From the NCBI GenBank assembly GCA_029261195.1, contig JAJDBU010000061.1, forward strand, positions 1 through 64,000: a DNA stretch of 64,000 bases. Reading direction: 5' to 3'. Below the pieces are notes generated by a model. That model saw only the letters and a list, made by a program, of their open reading frames with translations, was not told the origin of the DNA and made no database searches. Shown here one piece after another: positions 17,620 to 25,899 of this stretch; position 1 is the first letter of the stretch; each line of letters begins with the position of its first letter. The DNA comes from Nitrospirota bacterium. Its GTDB lineage: Bacteria > Nitrospirota > Nitrospiria > SBBL01 > JAADHI01. A program made the position numbers and the translations under genes.

Positions 17620-18117
17620 TTGAAGACTTCTTTCAGACTATTTTTTCTTTCTTTTCTTTTTTTTCTCTTCACCCCCTCGACAGCTTTTTCGCTACCCGAT
17701 TCATTTACGGGAACTGTGGTTGAAGTTCTCGAAGGCGATACGATCAAGGTTTTATATAAGGGAAAACTGATAAATGTTCGGCTTTCCTTTATTGATTGTC
17801 CCGAACGAGGACAAGCTTACGGGAGAGAGGCCATGGAATTTACGGCAATGATGGCCCACTCAGGACCTGTCCGTGTTGATGTGAATACAGTCAACAGCGC
17901 CGGCAGGGTCAGTGCCGAGGTGACATTAATGGATGCCGGTTTCAATATTAACCGTGAGTTAGTCAAGGCCGGTTTTGCCTGGTGGCACGGGAAGAGTTCT
18001 GATGATGCCAGCTATGGTGATTTAGAAAAAATCGCCCGTAAAATGAAGATCGGTCTCTGGAAAGAGGAGAGTCCGACTCCCCCCTGGGAATTCAAGGATA
18101 AAGCTCACGGCCAGTAA
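17620..18117 (+). CDS. Secreted thermonuclease-like protein (SNase domain)
   Basis: 165 residues from a TTG start, with a signal peptide (LFFLSFLFFLFTPSTAFS). The staphylococcal-nuclease OB fold shows GTVVEVLEGDTIKVLYKG, then IDCPERGQAYGREAMEF (calcium Asp and catalytic Glu region), then SAGRVSAEVTL (second Arg) and LVKAGFAWWH. The motif residues I can locate are present, so nuclease activity in the periplasm or outside the cell is plausible. An alternative start is not available without losing the leader. Confidence 0.85.
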   Translation: MKTSFRLFFLSFLFFLFTPSTAFSLPDSFTGTVVEVLEGDTIKVLYKGKLINVRLSFIDCPERGQAYGREAMEFTAMMAHSGPVRVDVNTVNSAGRVSAEVTLMDAGFNINRELVKAGFAWWHGKSSDDASYGDLEKIARKMKIGLWKEESPTPPWEFKDKAHGQ

Positions 18118-18190
18118 GAAATGAATGATTGCTGCGATCCAGCGACCTTTTTATTTCTCACATTGACAATGCGTAAACGATAAACGCCGC

Positions 18191-20272
18191 CTATTGATTC
18201 GCAAGAGGCAACTCAACCGTAAAGGTACTTCCTTCTCCCTCGACACTTTTAACGCCAATCTTTCCTCCATGCGCTTTCATGATCTGCTGGCACTGAAATA
18301 AACCGATGCCCCAGCCTGCGGTTTTAGTTGTCCTGAGGGGTTTGAAGAGTTTAGTCGAAATAAACTCTTCTGACATGCCGCAACCATCATCGCGAATAGA
18401 GATATAAATACGCTCATTATCCGCCCTGGTTTCAATGTTGACATTGCCTTCACCGTCAACCGCATTGCAGGCATTGATAATCAGGTTTCGAAAAACATTG
18501 GCAATCTGCTCAGGGTCGGCGGAAACCTGGGGCAGATCCCCCAGCATTGAGTAGATCTGTCCCTTTAGGCCGAGTGCTCCCTTGAGTCCGGAAAGGGTCA
18601 GTTCCAGCAATTGACTGATGTCGACCTCTGATCTGGAGAGAACCAGTCCATTTGCGACCACAGTGATGTGCCTGATCAGTTGCTTCATCTTGTCGACAGT
18701 TGCTTCAATGGTTTTAAACGCATCTCGCTGAAATTCTGGGTTTTCACCATGAAACTTAACGTTCTGGGCCAAGAGAGAAAGGGTCGAAGTGTAGTTCTTC
18801 AGGTCGTGAAGGAAAAAAGAGGACAGCGTGTGAATGGCCTTGAGTTCTCTGACAACAGCCAATTCTTCAATGACCTGGACACGATCGATCTGTCCGGCGG
18901 CCTGATCCGAAATCGTCATTAATAGATCCAGATCATGGTAATCATATCGATCATTTGTAATCTTGCGGCCAAGGGCAAGGATGCCCACCATTTTTTGATC
19001 CAGGATCATTGGTATCCATGCCGTATCAGGGTGAGAATCAAAAAACTCCGGAGATTCTTGGCTAATAGCTTCGTATAGACCTTTTGATTTGAATAATTCC
19101 AAAGGAGCGGCCCGATCCTTTATCGCCGTAGCGAGCGGGCCTTTGTCAGACCATGTCGCAGGAGCCGAAGAAAAACTCCGACGGCTTGCCAGATAATATC
19201 GGTCTCTCTCCTGGTCTAAGAGCCAAACGGCTGCGTCATCGCTTCCGATTGTTTCTGAGACCCAGGAAACCAGGGAGGGAAGGAGTTCCGTCAAACTAAG
19301 CTTTGTCCCTACGGTACCCGTAAACTCCTGCCAATTGACTCGGTAATCATATTTATTTCTAAAAAAATTGACATTGATAAAGGTTTGCACTTTCCGTCTT
19401 AAACCCTCGGACAGAAGAAGAATCCCCATACCCAAGAGCGCTGCAAAGACGACAAGTGGAATCAAGTGGGCATATTTCCCATCACCAAAGTTCTGCACCC
19501 CGATCACCATGATGCCGACAAATGAAAGGTAGGCCCCAACGGCAAGGAGAGAAACCGACTTGTAGACGACGTAGCGTGAGACAAAGATATCAACGTTCAA
19601 AAGACGGTGCCGGACAACTGCGAACAAAATCAAAGCATAGGCGAAGATGAGTATGGCGGAGTAGAAGGGCAATAAACTACGATCAATCGCTGAAAAGAGA
19701 AGAACCTGCCCGGCTCGATAGATTTCCAGAACGAAAATTGTACCCGTCCCCAGGAATATGTACTTAATTCTATAACGGGGAGTACCTGAGGAGGCACGAA
19801 AGGTCTGTTCTAAATTCATGAGAGCAAAAACCATCAAGAGGAGATGGATAAGGAAAAAGGACCCTCCTTGTTTTCCGACTTGCAGTGTTTGAGTCGTTGA
19901 GGCAATGCTTGTGCCCATTGTGAAGAGTGGTGTCCACAAGGATGCGAATAAGGCAATGTAATAGACGCCAAGCAATGACCGCCATTTTCTAAAAAACTCA
20001 GAAGCATTTGCACGGGCGAGAGTGGTAGAGAAGAGTACCCACCCGCCCCCCATAAAGGCCTGACCAAAAAGAAAGGCTTGTTCCCACGCAAGGATGTTGC
20101 CCTCAGGAGAACCGGCGATCATTGCGGAACTGGCTTCTTTGAGGGCCAGACCGATCATGCCGAGCGTAAAACCAAGGTTGGCTACGTGCTTAAGCCCTCT
20201 TGAAGCGACAAAAACAGCCAGGACCAGGCAAAAAAACACACTTATAATAGGGGAAATTTCTTGATATGGCAT
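18191..20272 (-). CDS. prsK: Exosortase-system histidine kinase PrsK
   Basis: 693 residues. About 280 N-terminal residues carry eight or so membrane helices. A GAF-like sensor domain follows (about 320-460), then a dimerisation helix with the phosphoacceptor His in FFLHDLKNYTSTLSLLAQN. The HATPase domain has NLIINACNAV, RDDGCGMS and GWGIGLFQCQQI. This architecture is that of PrsK, the kinase associated with exosortase systems. It follows the exosortase gene by eight bases on the same strand, so they are co-transcribed. Its usual partner PrsR was not found next to it. Confidence 0.88.
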   Translation of the reverse strand: MPYQEISPIISVFFCLVLAVFVASRGLKHVANLGFTLGMIGLALKEASSAMIAGSPEGNILAWEQAFLFGQAFMGGGWVLFSTTLARANASEFFRKWRSLLGVYYIALFASLWTPLFTMGTSIASTTQTLQVGKQGGSFFLIHLLLMVFALMNLEQTFRASSGTPRYRIKYIFLGTGTIFVLEIYRAGQVLLFSAIDRSLLPFYSAILIFAYALILFAVVRHRLLNVDIFVSRYVVYKSVSLLAVGAYLSFVGIMVIGVQNFGDGKYAHLIPLVVFAALLGMGILLLSEGLRRKVQTFINVNFFRNKYDYRVNWQEFTGTVGTKLSLTELLPSLVSWVSETIGSDDAAVWLLDQERDRYYLASRRSFSSAPATWSDKGPLATAIKDRAAPLELFKSKGLYEAISQESPEFFDSHPDTAWIPMILDQKMVGILALGRKITNDRYDYHDLDLLMTISDQAAGQIDRVQVIEELAVVRELKAIHTLSSFFLHDLKNYTSTLSLLAQNVKFHGENPEFQRDAFKTIEATVDKMKQLIRHITVVANGLVLSRSEVDISQLLELTLSGLKGALGLKGQIYSMLGDLPQVSADPEQIANVFRNLIINACNAVDGEGNVNIETRADNERIYISIRDDGCGMSEEFISTKLFKPLRTTKTAGWGIGLFQCQQIMKAHGGKIGVKSVEGEGSTFTVELPLANQ

Positions 20273-20280
20273 GGGTTCGC

Positions 20281-21891
20281 TTAGGCTTTCCTTACTTTTT
20301 CCTGTGGTTTTTCAGATCCCGGCAGGTATTCCACCAGGATTGGAGAAACTATTTTGATGTATTCAATGCCGAGAGCAAGCGCATCTTCAATCGATTCGTT
20401 CTTCGCAATTGGAATTGAAACACGCACAAGCGCACCATCTGTTCTCCCTATTGTGATTGAATCCCAAACGAGGTAGACCTTCGCCCAATATTCGCTTGTA
20501 ATAATACGCCCCCGATCCTGATACCAATAGAGAATGAGTTGTCGCTCAAGACCTTTCTGAATAACGACTTTATTTACCACATAGTCTTGTTTTGTTCCAA
20601 GCGAGGCAAACATTGCTAGACTGAGGTCTTCGATATGAATGATTTCCCAGCCGCTTCCAGGGAGGCAGTTTTTTGGAGAGTGGTAAGTTGCGCCCTTCCT
20701 CTGACTGGCATAATAACCGGCATAGAGCCAGACCGGCCTCTGAGTACCGGATCGCTCATCTTTAAACAGGTAGCGTCTATTGACATAATCTGTCACTCCG
20801 AGGACTTGAACCGTTTTTTTCTCAAACGGTAGATCCTCTCCCTTCCAGTGTTCGATTTGCAAGGGAAGTTTTGAAAATTCTTGAATAAGAGGAAGGTCGG
20901 ATTCGTGATGGAGTAGTGATTTATTCACAAAGAGGCCGCTGCCAAGAAGAATGCTGGAAAGTACGAGCGGAACCCAAAGCGGGCGGTTTTTGACTATTAA
21001 GGATTGATGGTCTGTTTTTATCCCTGCCGCCTTTACTTTCACTTGATTTTTCCTGTTCGGAAAAATTGAAAAGATAAAGCCAACAAAAAGAAGCATCACA
21101 AAAGCAAAGATAAAAACAAGCCAGCCTGTAAAGGTGTGGTAAAAACCCTGAGCAGCCTCTTCTCCGACAAATTGTGCAAGCAGACCCGTTCCGGTTACCC
21201 GAAAGGCATTCGCCAGAATTGCAATTGGAATGGTAGCAAGCACCATCAATCCCCTCTTCCAGGTAGTTCCTTGGGTAATGTAAGCAAAAAGTGTCCCAAG
21301 GGCCATGAGCGACATGAGGGAGCGGATGCCGCTACAGGCTTCTGTCACATCCATAATAGAGGAGGCGAGATAAATCAAATTGCCTTCACGCAGCACCGGA
21401 ATTTGGACTGCTTTAAGACAGAACGCAGCCGTTTGTGCCGCAAAGAGCTGGAGTGGAAACGCGACAGCATTAAAAATGATCGCTGGCAGTGGAATCATGA
21501 AGATGAGAAAGCCGATTGGAAAACTGAGCGTTAAAAGGGCATCAGCGCCAAAAAGGGTCACAATGAGGCCTGCAATCGTGATGATCAGAGAGATCCGCAT
21601 CAAGAAATATTCCGAACCCGCATTGCCAAGGGTTAAAATCCCCAGCCCGGCGAAGAGAATAAGAAGTCCTCGATAGTCAGGTGACATGGAGAGTCGTATG
21701 AACTGCGCCCTCTTTTCCCAAATGTAAAAGAGGCTGACCAGGGGAACAAGCATTCCATGGGAATAATCAGGGTTGTCCCACCACTGAGCGGCCATTTCGA
21801 CTAAGACAGAATTATAGAGGAAAAGCGTAGGCGTGAGAAGTGCGGCCAATATTACTAATCGGGCTTTTAACGGCCCGCTGTGTGGTTTCAC
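20281..21891 (-). CDS. Exosortase with fused EpsI domain
   Basis: 536 residues. The N-terminal half is an exosortase with about eight membrane helices and the three catalytic positions: Cys in VTEACSGIRSLMSLMALG, Arg in ANAFRVTGTGLLAQFVG and His in AQGFYHTFTGWLVF. The C-terminal half (from about 310) is an EpsI-type periplasmic domain (WLYAGYYASQRKGATYHSPK, NCLPGSGWEII). Exosortases cut proteins with short C-terminal sorting tails (PEP-CTERM and relatives) and hand them to the surface; EpsI is linked to exopolysaccharide. XrtA versus XrtD subtype cannot be settled by eye. Confidence 0.9.
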   Translation of the reverse strand: MKPHSGPLKARLVILAALLTPTLFLYNSVLVEMAAQWWDNPDYSHGMLVPLVSLFYIWEKRAQFIRLSMSPDYRGLLILFAGLGILTLGNAGSEYFLMRISLIITIAGLIVTLFGADALLTLSFPIGFLIFMIPLPAIIFNAVAFPLQLFAAQTAAFCLKAVQIPVLREGNLIYLASSIMDVTEACSGIRSLMSLMALGTLFAYITQGTTWKRGLMVLATIPIAILANAFRVTGTGLLAQFVGEEAAQGFYHTFTGWLVFIFAFVMLLFVGFIFSIFPNRKNQVKVKAAGIKTDHQSLIVKNRPLWVPLVLSSILLGSGLFVNKSLLHHESDLPLIQEFSKLPLQIEHWKGEDLPFEKKTVQVLGVTDYVNRRYLFKDERSGTQRPVWLYAGYYASQRKGATYHSPKNCLPGSGWEIIHIEDLSLAMFASLGTKQDYVVNKVVIQKGLERQLILYWYQDRGRIITSEYWAKVYLVWDSITIGRTDGALVRVSIPIAKNESIEDALALGIEYIKIVSPILVEYLPGSEKPQEKVRKA

Positions 21892-22038
21892 GATGAAAGG
21901 ATTGCTTGTATTGATTTATTTTCACCTCATCTCGAAGTCATTACAATTCTTGACGAATATAGGGCTGTACTGCAAAAATATCTGGCAGAAGAAGACTCAC
22001 GGGGAATTGTAAACAAAGCATCTTAGCATGGCAAGCCC

Positions 22039-22117
22039 CCCTATACGAGCCCTCCTATACGAGGGGCAAATGATTCGTAATCATTCTCTTGACCTGCTAC
22101 GAGACCTACAGTAGAGT
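22039..22117 (+). promoter_or_regulatory. Putative promoter and operator of the monooxygenase gene
   Basis: TTGACC (22089-22094) and TAGAGT (22112-22117) are 17 bases apart, a plausible sigma70-type promoter. Directly upstream lies a perfect palindrome AATGATT-cgt-AATCATT (22069-22085). Before it the decamer CCTATACGAG occurs twice with a 14-base period (22040 and 22054). The arrangement suggests a repressor or activator site, but no regulator gene is adjacent. Confidence 0.45.
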
Positions 22118-22143
22118 GAGCCCTTAATTGAGAAAATGCCGGA

Positions 22144-23403
22144 ATGCCTGTAAAAAAATCGGATCTGCTTATCGTCGGTGGCGGAGCGGGTGGAATGGTC
22201 CTCGCCCTTGTGCTTGCAAGGAAGGGCTTTCGTGTTTCAATACTGGATCGCCAGGATCCTCCGATGCCAGCCCCGCGAGGTGAAATCCTACAACCTAATG
22301 GACTCAAAATCCTTAACCGGATCGGCATCCTCTCCGGGCTTTTAAGGGCTGGAGTTCACCGCTGTGATCGGGTTCGTTTTTATCAGGGCGCCGGGGAACA
22401 CCTTTGCACAATCGATTACACCAGGCTGCTACCGCCTTACAACTATGCCTTGATCCTTCTTCCCGAGATCTTGCAGCAACTGTTGCTGGAAAAACTCAAG
22501 GCGGAACCTCATATTGAAACCTACTGGGATACCTCCTTCAGGGATGTGATTCGGGAAGGGCAGCAAGTGATTGGCCTTTCGGCTGATGTTTGCGGACAAA
22601 CGGTTTCATTTCACGCCCCAGTGGTTGTCGGTGCTGATGGCCTCAGATCCCGCGTTCGGGATGCCTTTCAGATCAAACACCAACTTTACGCTTATGCAGA
22701 TGGTTATGTGACGATGGTCGTTGACCGTCCTCCTGGATTTCAGAGGGATGTTCGTTATTACCTGGGCAAAGAAATGATCTTTGGTGCTTTCCCGGTGTCA
22801 AAAAATCGGATCTACCTATTCTATCTTGTTCCGACTGACCGCCTCCAAAGGACTCATGATAAAAGCATTGACCACCTTAAGAGAGAAATTTTGTCTTTGA
22901 ATTCAGAGGTCAATGCCTTATTTACAGAGCCCCTGGAAGCAATTTCCTCGTGGGAACAGTGCTCTTACATGCGGTGTTTCCGTGTGATCAGCAATTCCTG
23001 GGTGGTTAACGGTGGTGCGCTCCTGGGCGATGCGGCTCATGCGATGAACCCTCACGTGGCACAGGGAAGGAACTCGGCAATGGAAGATGCCCTTGCTTTA
23101 GCAAAGGCGATTGAAGACTGTTTCAAGCAAGGGATCTTCTCTAAGGAGGCACTGGGTGGCTACGAAACAGCACGCCGTAGAGATGTCGATTCCCTTCAGA
23201 AAATCGGTCATGAGATGGCTTGGCTCTGGAACAGTGGCTTTTCCCCCGTGGTTTGGGCAAGAGACCGTGTATTCAGGTCGCTTCATGTGCAAGGGAGACT
23301 TCACGATAAAATGCTCAATACCGTTGCAGGTCTGGAAATCTCTCCGCTCAATCTTGCTGATCGATGTCGAGCACTTTTTCCTGAGCAATTCGACGCTGTT
23401 TAG
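22144..23403 (+). CDS. FAD-dependent monooxygenase (UbiH/PHBH class)
   Basis: 419 residues. It has an N-terminal Rossmann motif IVGGGAGGMVLALVLARKG, a middle GADGLRSRVRDAF (the DG motif for FAD/NADPH) and a C-terminal GGALLGDAAHAMNPHVAQG (the GD motif contacting FAD ribose). All three hallmarks of class A flavoprotein hydroxylases are intact. Substrate is not evident; relatives act on aromatic rings, ubiquinone precursors and polyketides. It stands alone, divergent from the exosortase gene. ATG 22144 was chosen because the upstream ATG ends after four codons. Confidence 0.88.
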   Translation: MPVKKSDLLIVGGGAGGMVLALVLARKGFRVSILDRQDPPMPAPRGEILQPNGLKILNRIGILSGLLRAGVHRCDRVRFYQGAGEHLCTIDYTRLLPPYNYALILLPEILQQLLLEKLKAEPHIETYWDTSFRDVIREGQQVIGLSADVCGQTVSFHAPVVVGADGLRSRVRDAFQIKHQLYAYADGYVTMVVDRPPGFQRDVRYYLGKEMIFGAFPVSKNRIYLFYLVPTDRLQRTHDKSIDHLKREILSLNSEVNALFTEPLEAISSWEQCSYMRCFRVISNSWVVNGGALLGDAAHAMNPHVAQGRNSAMEDALALAKAIEDCFKQGIFSKEALGGYETARRRDVDSLQKIGHEMAWLWNSGFSPVVWARDRVFRSLHVQGRLHDKMLNTVAGLEISPLNLADRCRALFPEQFDAV

Positions 23404-23711
23404 GTGCCAAAGTCCCCCACAGTGGGTCCGATCAGTTATTTCCCGGCATGTTTTAAACTCAACATTAAAGCCCTCCATGAGTGCGACAAAAACTTGACAC
23501 ACTGAAGATTAGTAGATAAGCTATTTCAAATAGACCGTTAATGAGTAAATGCTAAGAAAGCGATTTAAGCCGATTTTTCAGTACTTTAATCAATCATTTA
23601 CGTCGATCAGAGATGAATGACTCCTACATGGGCGGAAGGTAAGGCTCTCTTTGTCAAGCAAGTACTCTGTCATATCTTTGGCGATTCAAAAAAAGATGGG
23701 AAACAGCTCAG
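23404..23711. other. Intergenic stretch upstream of the NtrC-type regulator
   Basis: No gene is visible. It holds a short palindrome CCCACAGTGGG soon after the monooxygenase stop and a TTGACA hexamer at 23494-23499 with only a poor -10 match. No sigma54-type GG-N10-GC element was found. Confidence 0.5.
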
Positions 23712-25148
23712 ATGATGAAAAAACGAATCATGGTTGTTGAAGAGGATAAAAAAGTTCGGGATGCTCTTGTCGCACTGCTTGAAAAGACCGATTATGAAAC
23801 GGAGTCCGCCTCAGACGGGCCAATAGCAATCAATCTGGCAAAATCAAAGTCCTTCCACCTCTTCATGATTAACCTGCGTCTTCCCGGCATGGGAGGGATA
23901 GAGGTCATGGAAAAGATACAAGAGATTGACTCCGATGCCTGCTGCATTGTCCTGACCGCCGATGCAACGATTGAACTCTCAGTCACGGCAATGAGGGCGG
24001 GGGCCTTCGACTTCATCGGAAAACCCTTTCAAGTCGATGTCGTCTTAAACCTGGTTAAACACGCCCTGGAATTTAAACACCTGAAAAACGAAAACCTTTC
24101 CCTCCAGAAGATGGTCCGCGACAAGTACCGCTTTGAAAACATGGTCGGTTCGTCTCCTTCAATGAACAAGGTCTATGAATATATAGAACGGGTTTCAGAT
24201 AGCGACAGCACCATTCTGATCCAGGGGGAAAGTGGCACAGGAAAAGAGGTCGTCGCCAAAACCATCCATTTTAACAGCGGACGTCGGAACAAACCCTTTG
24301 TCCCGATTAATTGCGGCGCAATCCCTGAAAGCCTTCTGGAGAGTGAACTCTTCGGTCATGAAAAAGGGGCCTTTACCGGGGCGACTTCATCCAGAACCGG
24401 GCGTTTTGAGTTGGCCCACGGGGGGACCCTTCTGCTAGATGAAATCGGCGAGATGCCAATTGCGCTCCAGGTTAAACTGCTTCGTGTTTTACAGGAACAA
24501 ACCTTTGAGCGGGTCGGGGGTGTCCGGTCCATCCATACCGACGTGCGCATCCTTGCTGCGACCAACCAGGATCTCGAAGAAGCCATTGTCGAAAAACGAT
24601 TTCGAAGCGACCTCTACTACCGTCTCAACGTCATTCCAATCAACATTCCTCCTCTGAGAAAACGAAAAGGAGACATCCCTTTGTTGGTTGATCATTTTTT
24701 GAAGAAGTTCAACAAAAAACAGAGCAAAGAAATTCCCGGTCTAACGGATGATGCAGTCAAGATCCTCCTCAAATATTATTGGCCGGGTAATATCCGAGAA
24801 CTTGAAAACCTGATTGAACGCATGGTTGTTTTAAAATGGGAAGACGGTCCGATTACTGCGGAGGACATTCCTGAAAAACTGGTCCAGTCCCGCCGACGTT
24901 CCTTTCCCTTTCAATTTGAACTCCCGGAAGAAGGCATCATTTTTTCAGAGATCATCTCATCCTTTGAAAATCAGATCCTTGATCAAGCCCTGGCAAAAGC
25001 GAAGGGGGTCAAAAATCAAGCAGCCCAGTTACTGAAAATGAATCGCACCACCCTCGTCGAAAAACTCAAAAAAAGACGAACAACAAACCCGCCCCCTCCG
25101 GATATCGACCCGAAGGCCTCGCTCAACCGATTTTATAGAGATGAGTAA
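23712..25148 (+). CDS. NtrC-family sigma54 activator with Asn at the phosphoacceptor site
   Basis: 478 residues in three domains. The receiver (about 5-120) has the acidic pair region VVEED, a switch Thr (IVLTADAT) and Lys (FIGKPF). Its phosphoacceptor position reads MINLRLPGMGG, with Asn54 instead of Asp. The AAA+ domain (about 145-385) has ESGTGKE (Walker A), GAFTGA (sigma54 contact) and LLLDEIGEM (Walker B). A Fis-type helix-turn-helix ends the protein (NQAAQLLKMNRTTLVEKLKK). It should activate sigma54 promoters, but the receiver cannot be phosphorylated conventionally. It is 2 kb from prsK but does not look like typical PrsR. Confidence 0.9.
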   Translation: MMKKRIMVVEEDKKVRDALVALLEKTDYETESASDGPIAINLAKSKSFHLFMINLRLPGMGGIEVMEKIQEIDSDACCIVLTADATIELSVTAMRAGAFDFIGKPFQVDVVLNLVKHALEFKHLKNENLSLQKMVRDKYRFENMVGSSPSMNKVYEYIERVSDSDSTILIQGESGTGKEVVAKTIHFNSGRRNKPFVPINCGAIPESLLESELFGHEKGAFTGATSSRTGRFELAHGGTLLLDEIGEMPIALQVKLLRVLQEQTFERVGGVRSIHTDVRILAATNQDLEEAIVEKRFRSDLYYRLNVIPINIPPLRKRKGDIPLLVDHFLKKFNKKQSKEIPGLTDDAVKILLKYYWPGNIRELENLIERMVVLKWEDGPITAEDIPEKLVQSRRRSFPFQFELPEEGIIFSEIISSFENQILDQALAKAKGVKNQAAQLLKMNRTTLVEKLKKRRTTNPPPPDIDPKASLNRFYRDE

Positions 25149-25230
25149 AACTCCTGCCATACCAAATGCAAATGGAAATCTGGCTCAGTTAATGATTTTG
25201 AGTTCATATGGTGATTGAACAGACAAAAAC

Positions 25231-25773
25231 TCAAGCCCTGTTTTCTTGTTGATACCAGAGCAGGGCAAGCAGGGTTTTGCTATCAACGATTTCGCCTGAA
25301 ATCGCTTTTTGATAAGCCTCCCTAAAGGGAAGCTCAACAACTTCGATAAACTCGCCTGCATCAAGGTGGTAGTCGCTTTGTGGTGTGAGATCACGACCGA
25401 GGAAAACAGCGATCTGACCGGTCGAAAAACCGACGGCATGGTAATACCTAAAGAGAAAATCAAGGCGCTGCGGCCTTAGCCCGACCTCTTCGGCACATTC
25501 CCGACCAGCCGTCTCAATCGGCTTTTCACCCGGATCAAGGATACCGGCAGGAATTTCCAGAGTCAGTTGGTCAATCGCTGTACGGTACTGACGAACGAGA
25601 TAGACCCGGCCCGCATCATCGATCGGAAGGACGGCGGCAGCATCAGGAGGACAAACAACCTCCCGATTCGCCTCCGATCCATCTGGAAGCCTTACGGTTT
25701 GTTTCTCCGTTAGCAGATAGTTGCCCTTGAAAACCACTTCTTTGTGAAGCAGGGTTTCTTTTAGATTTGGCAT
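25231..25773 (-). CDS. NUDIX hydrolase, ADP-ribose pyrophosphatase-like
   Basis: About 180 residues with a complete Nudix box beginning GILDPGEKPIETAGRE and ending CAEEVGL (about 97-119). LEIPAGILDPGE and YYHAVGFSTGQIAVFLGR are typical of ADP-sugar diphosphatases. It should hydrolyse ADP-ribose or a related sugar nucleotide in the cytoplasm, which fits its position next to glycogen phosphorylase. A GTG two codons upstream (25779) is an alternative start. Confidence 0.9.
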   Translation of the reverse strand: MPNLKETLLHKEVVFKGNYLLTEKQTVRLPDGSEANREVVCPPDAAAVLPIDDAGRVYLVRQYRTAIDQLTLEIPAGILDPGEKPIETAGRECAEEVGLRPQRLDFLFRYYHAVGFSTGQIAVFLGRDLTPQSDYHLDAGEFIEVVELPFREAYQKAISGEIVDSKTLLALLWYQQENRA

Positions 25774-25804
25774 CGTCACGAATACTGTCTATTAGATGGT
25801 AATC

Positions 25805-25879
25805 GTCATTCTCGCATGTTCCTAGCGGGAATCCAGTAAGTAAGGTAAGTGGATTCCCGCTAAAAATTGCCGGAATGAC
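25805..25879. repeat. REP-like nested palindrome
   Basis: The inner arms TAGCGGGAATCCA (25823-25835) and TGGATTCCCGCTA (25850-25862) are perfect over 13 bases. The outer ends are GTCATTC and GAATGAC. Elements with CGTCATTC...CGGGAATCC ends are dispersed in many bacterial genomes as REP- or MITE-like repeats. It fills the gap between the NUDIX gene and the glgP stop and could act as a bidirectional terminator or mRNA stabiliser. Confidence 0.7.
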
Positions 25880-25899
25880 CTAAAGTTGGCCTTCGGTTG

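Noticed and set aside
23712-25148. Assignment of the NtrC-type regulator as PrsR
   Set aside because: The receiver lacks the PrsR-type sequence around the phosphorylation site and the gene is not adjacent to prsK, so only a general NtrC call is made.
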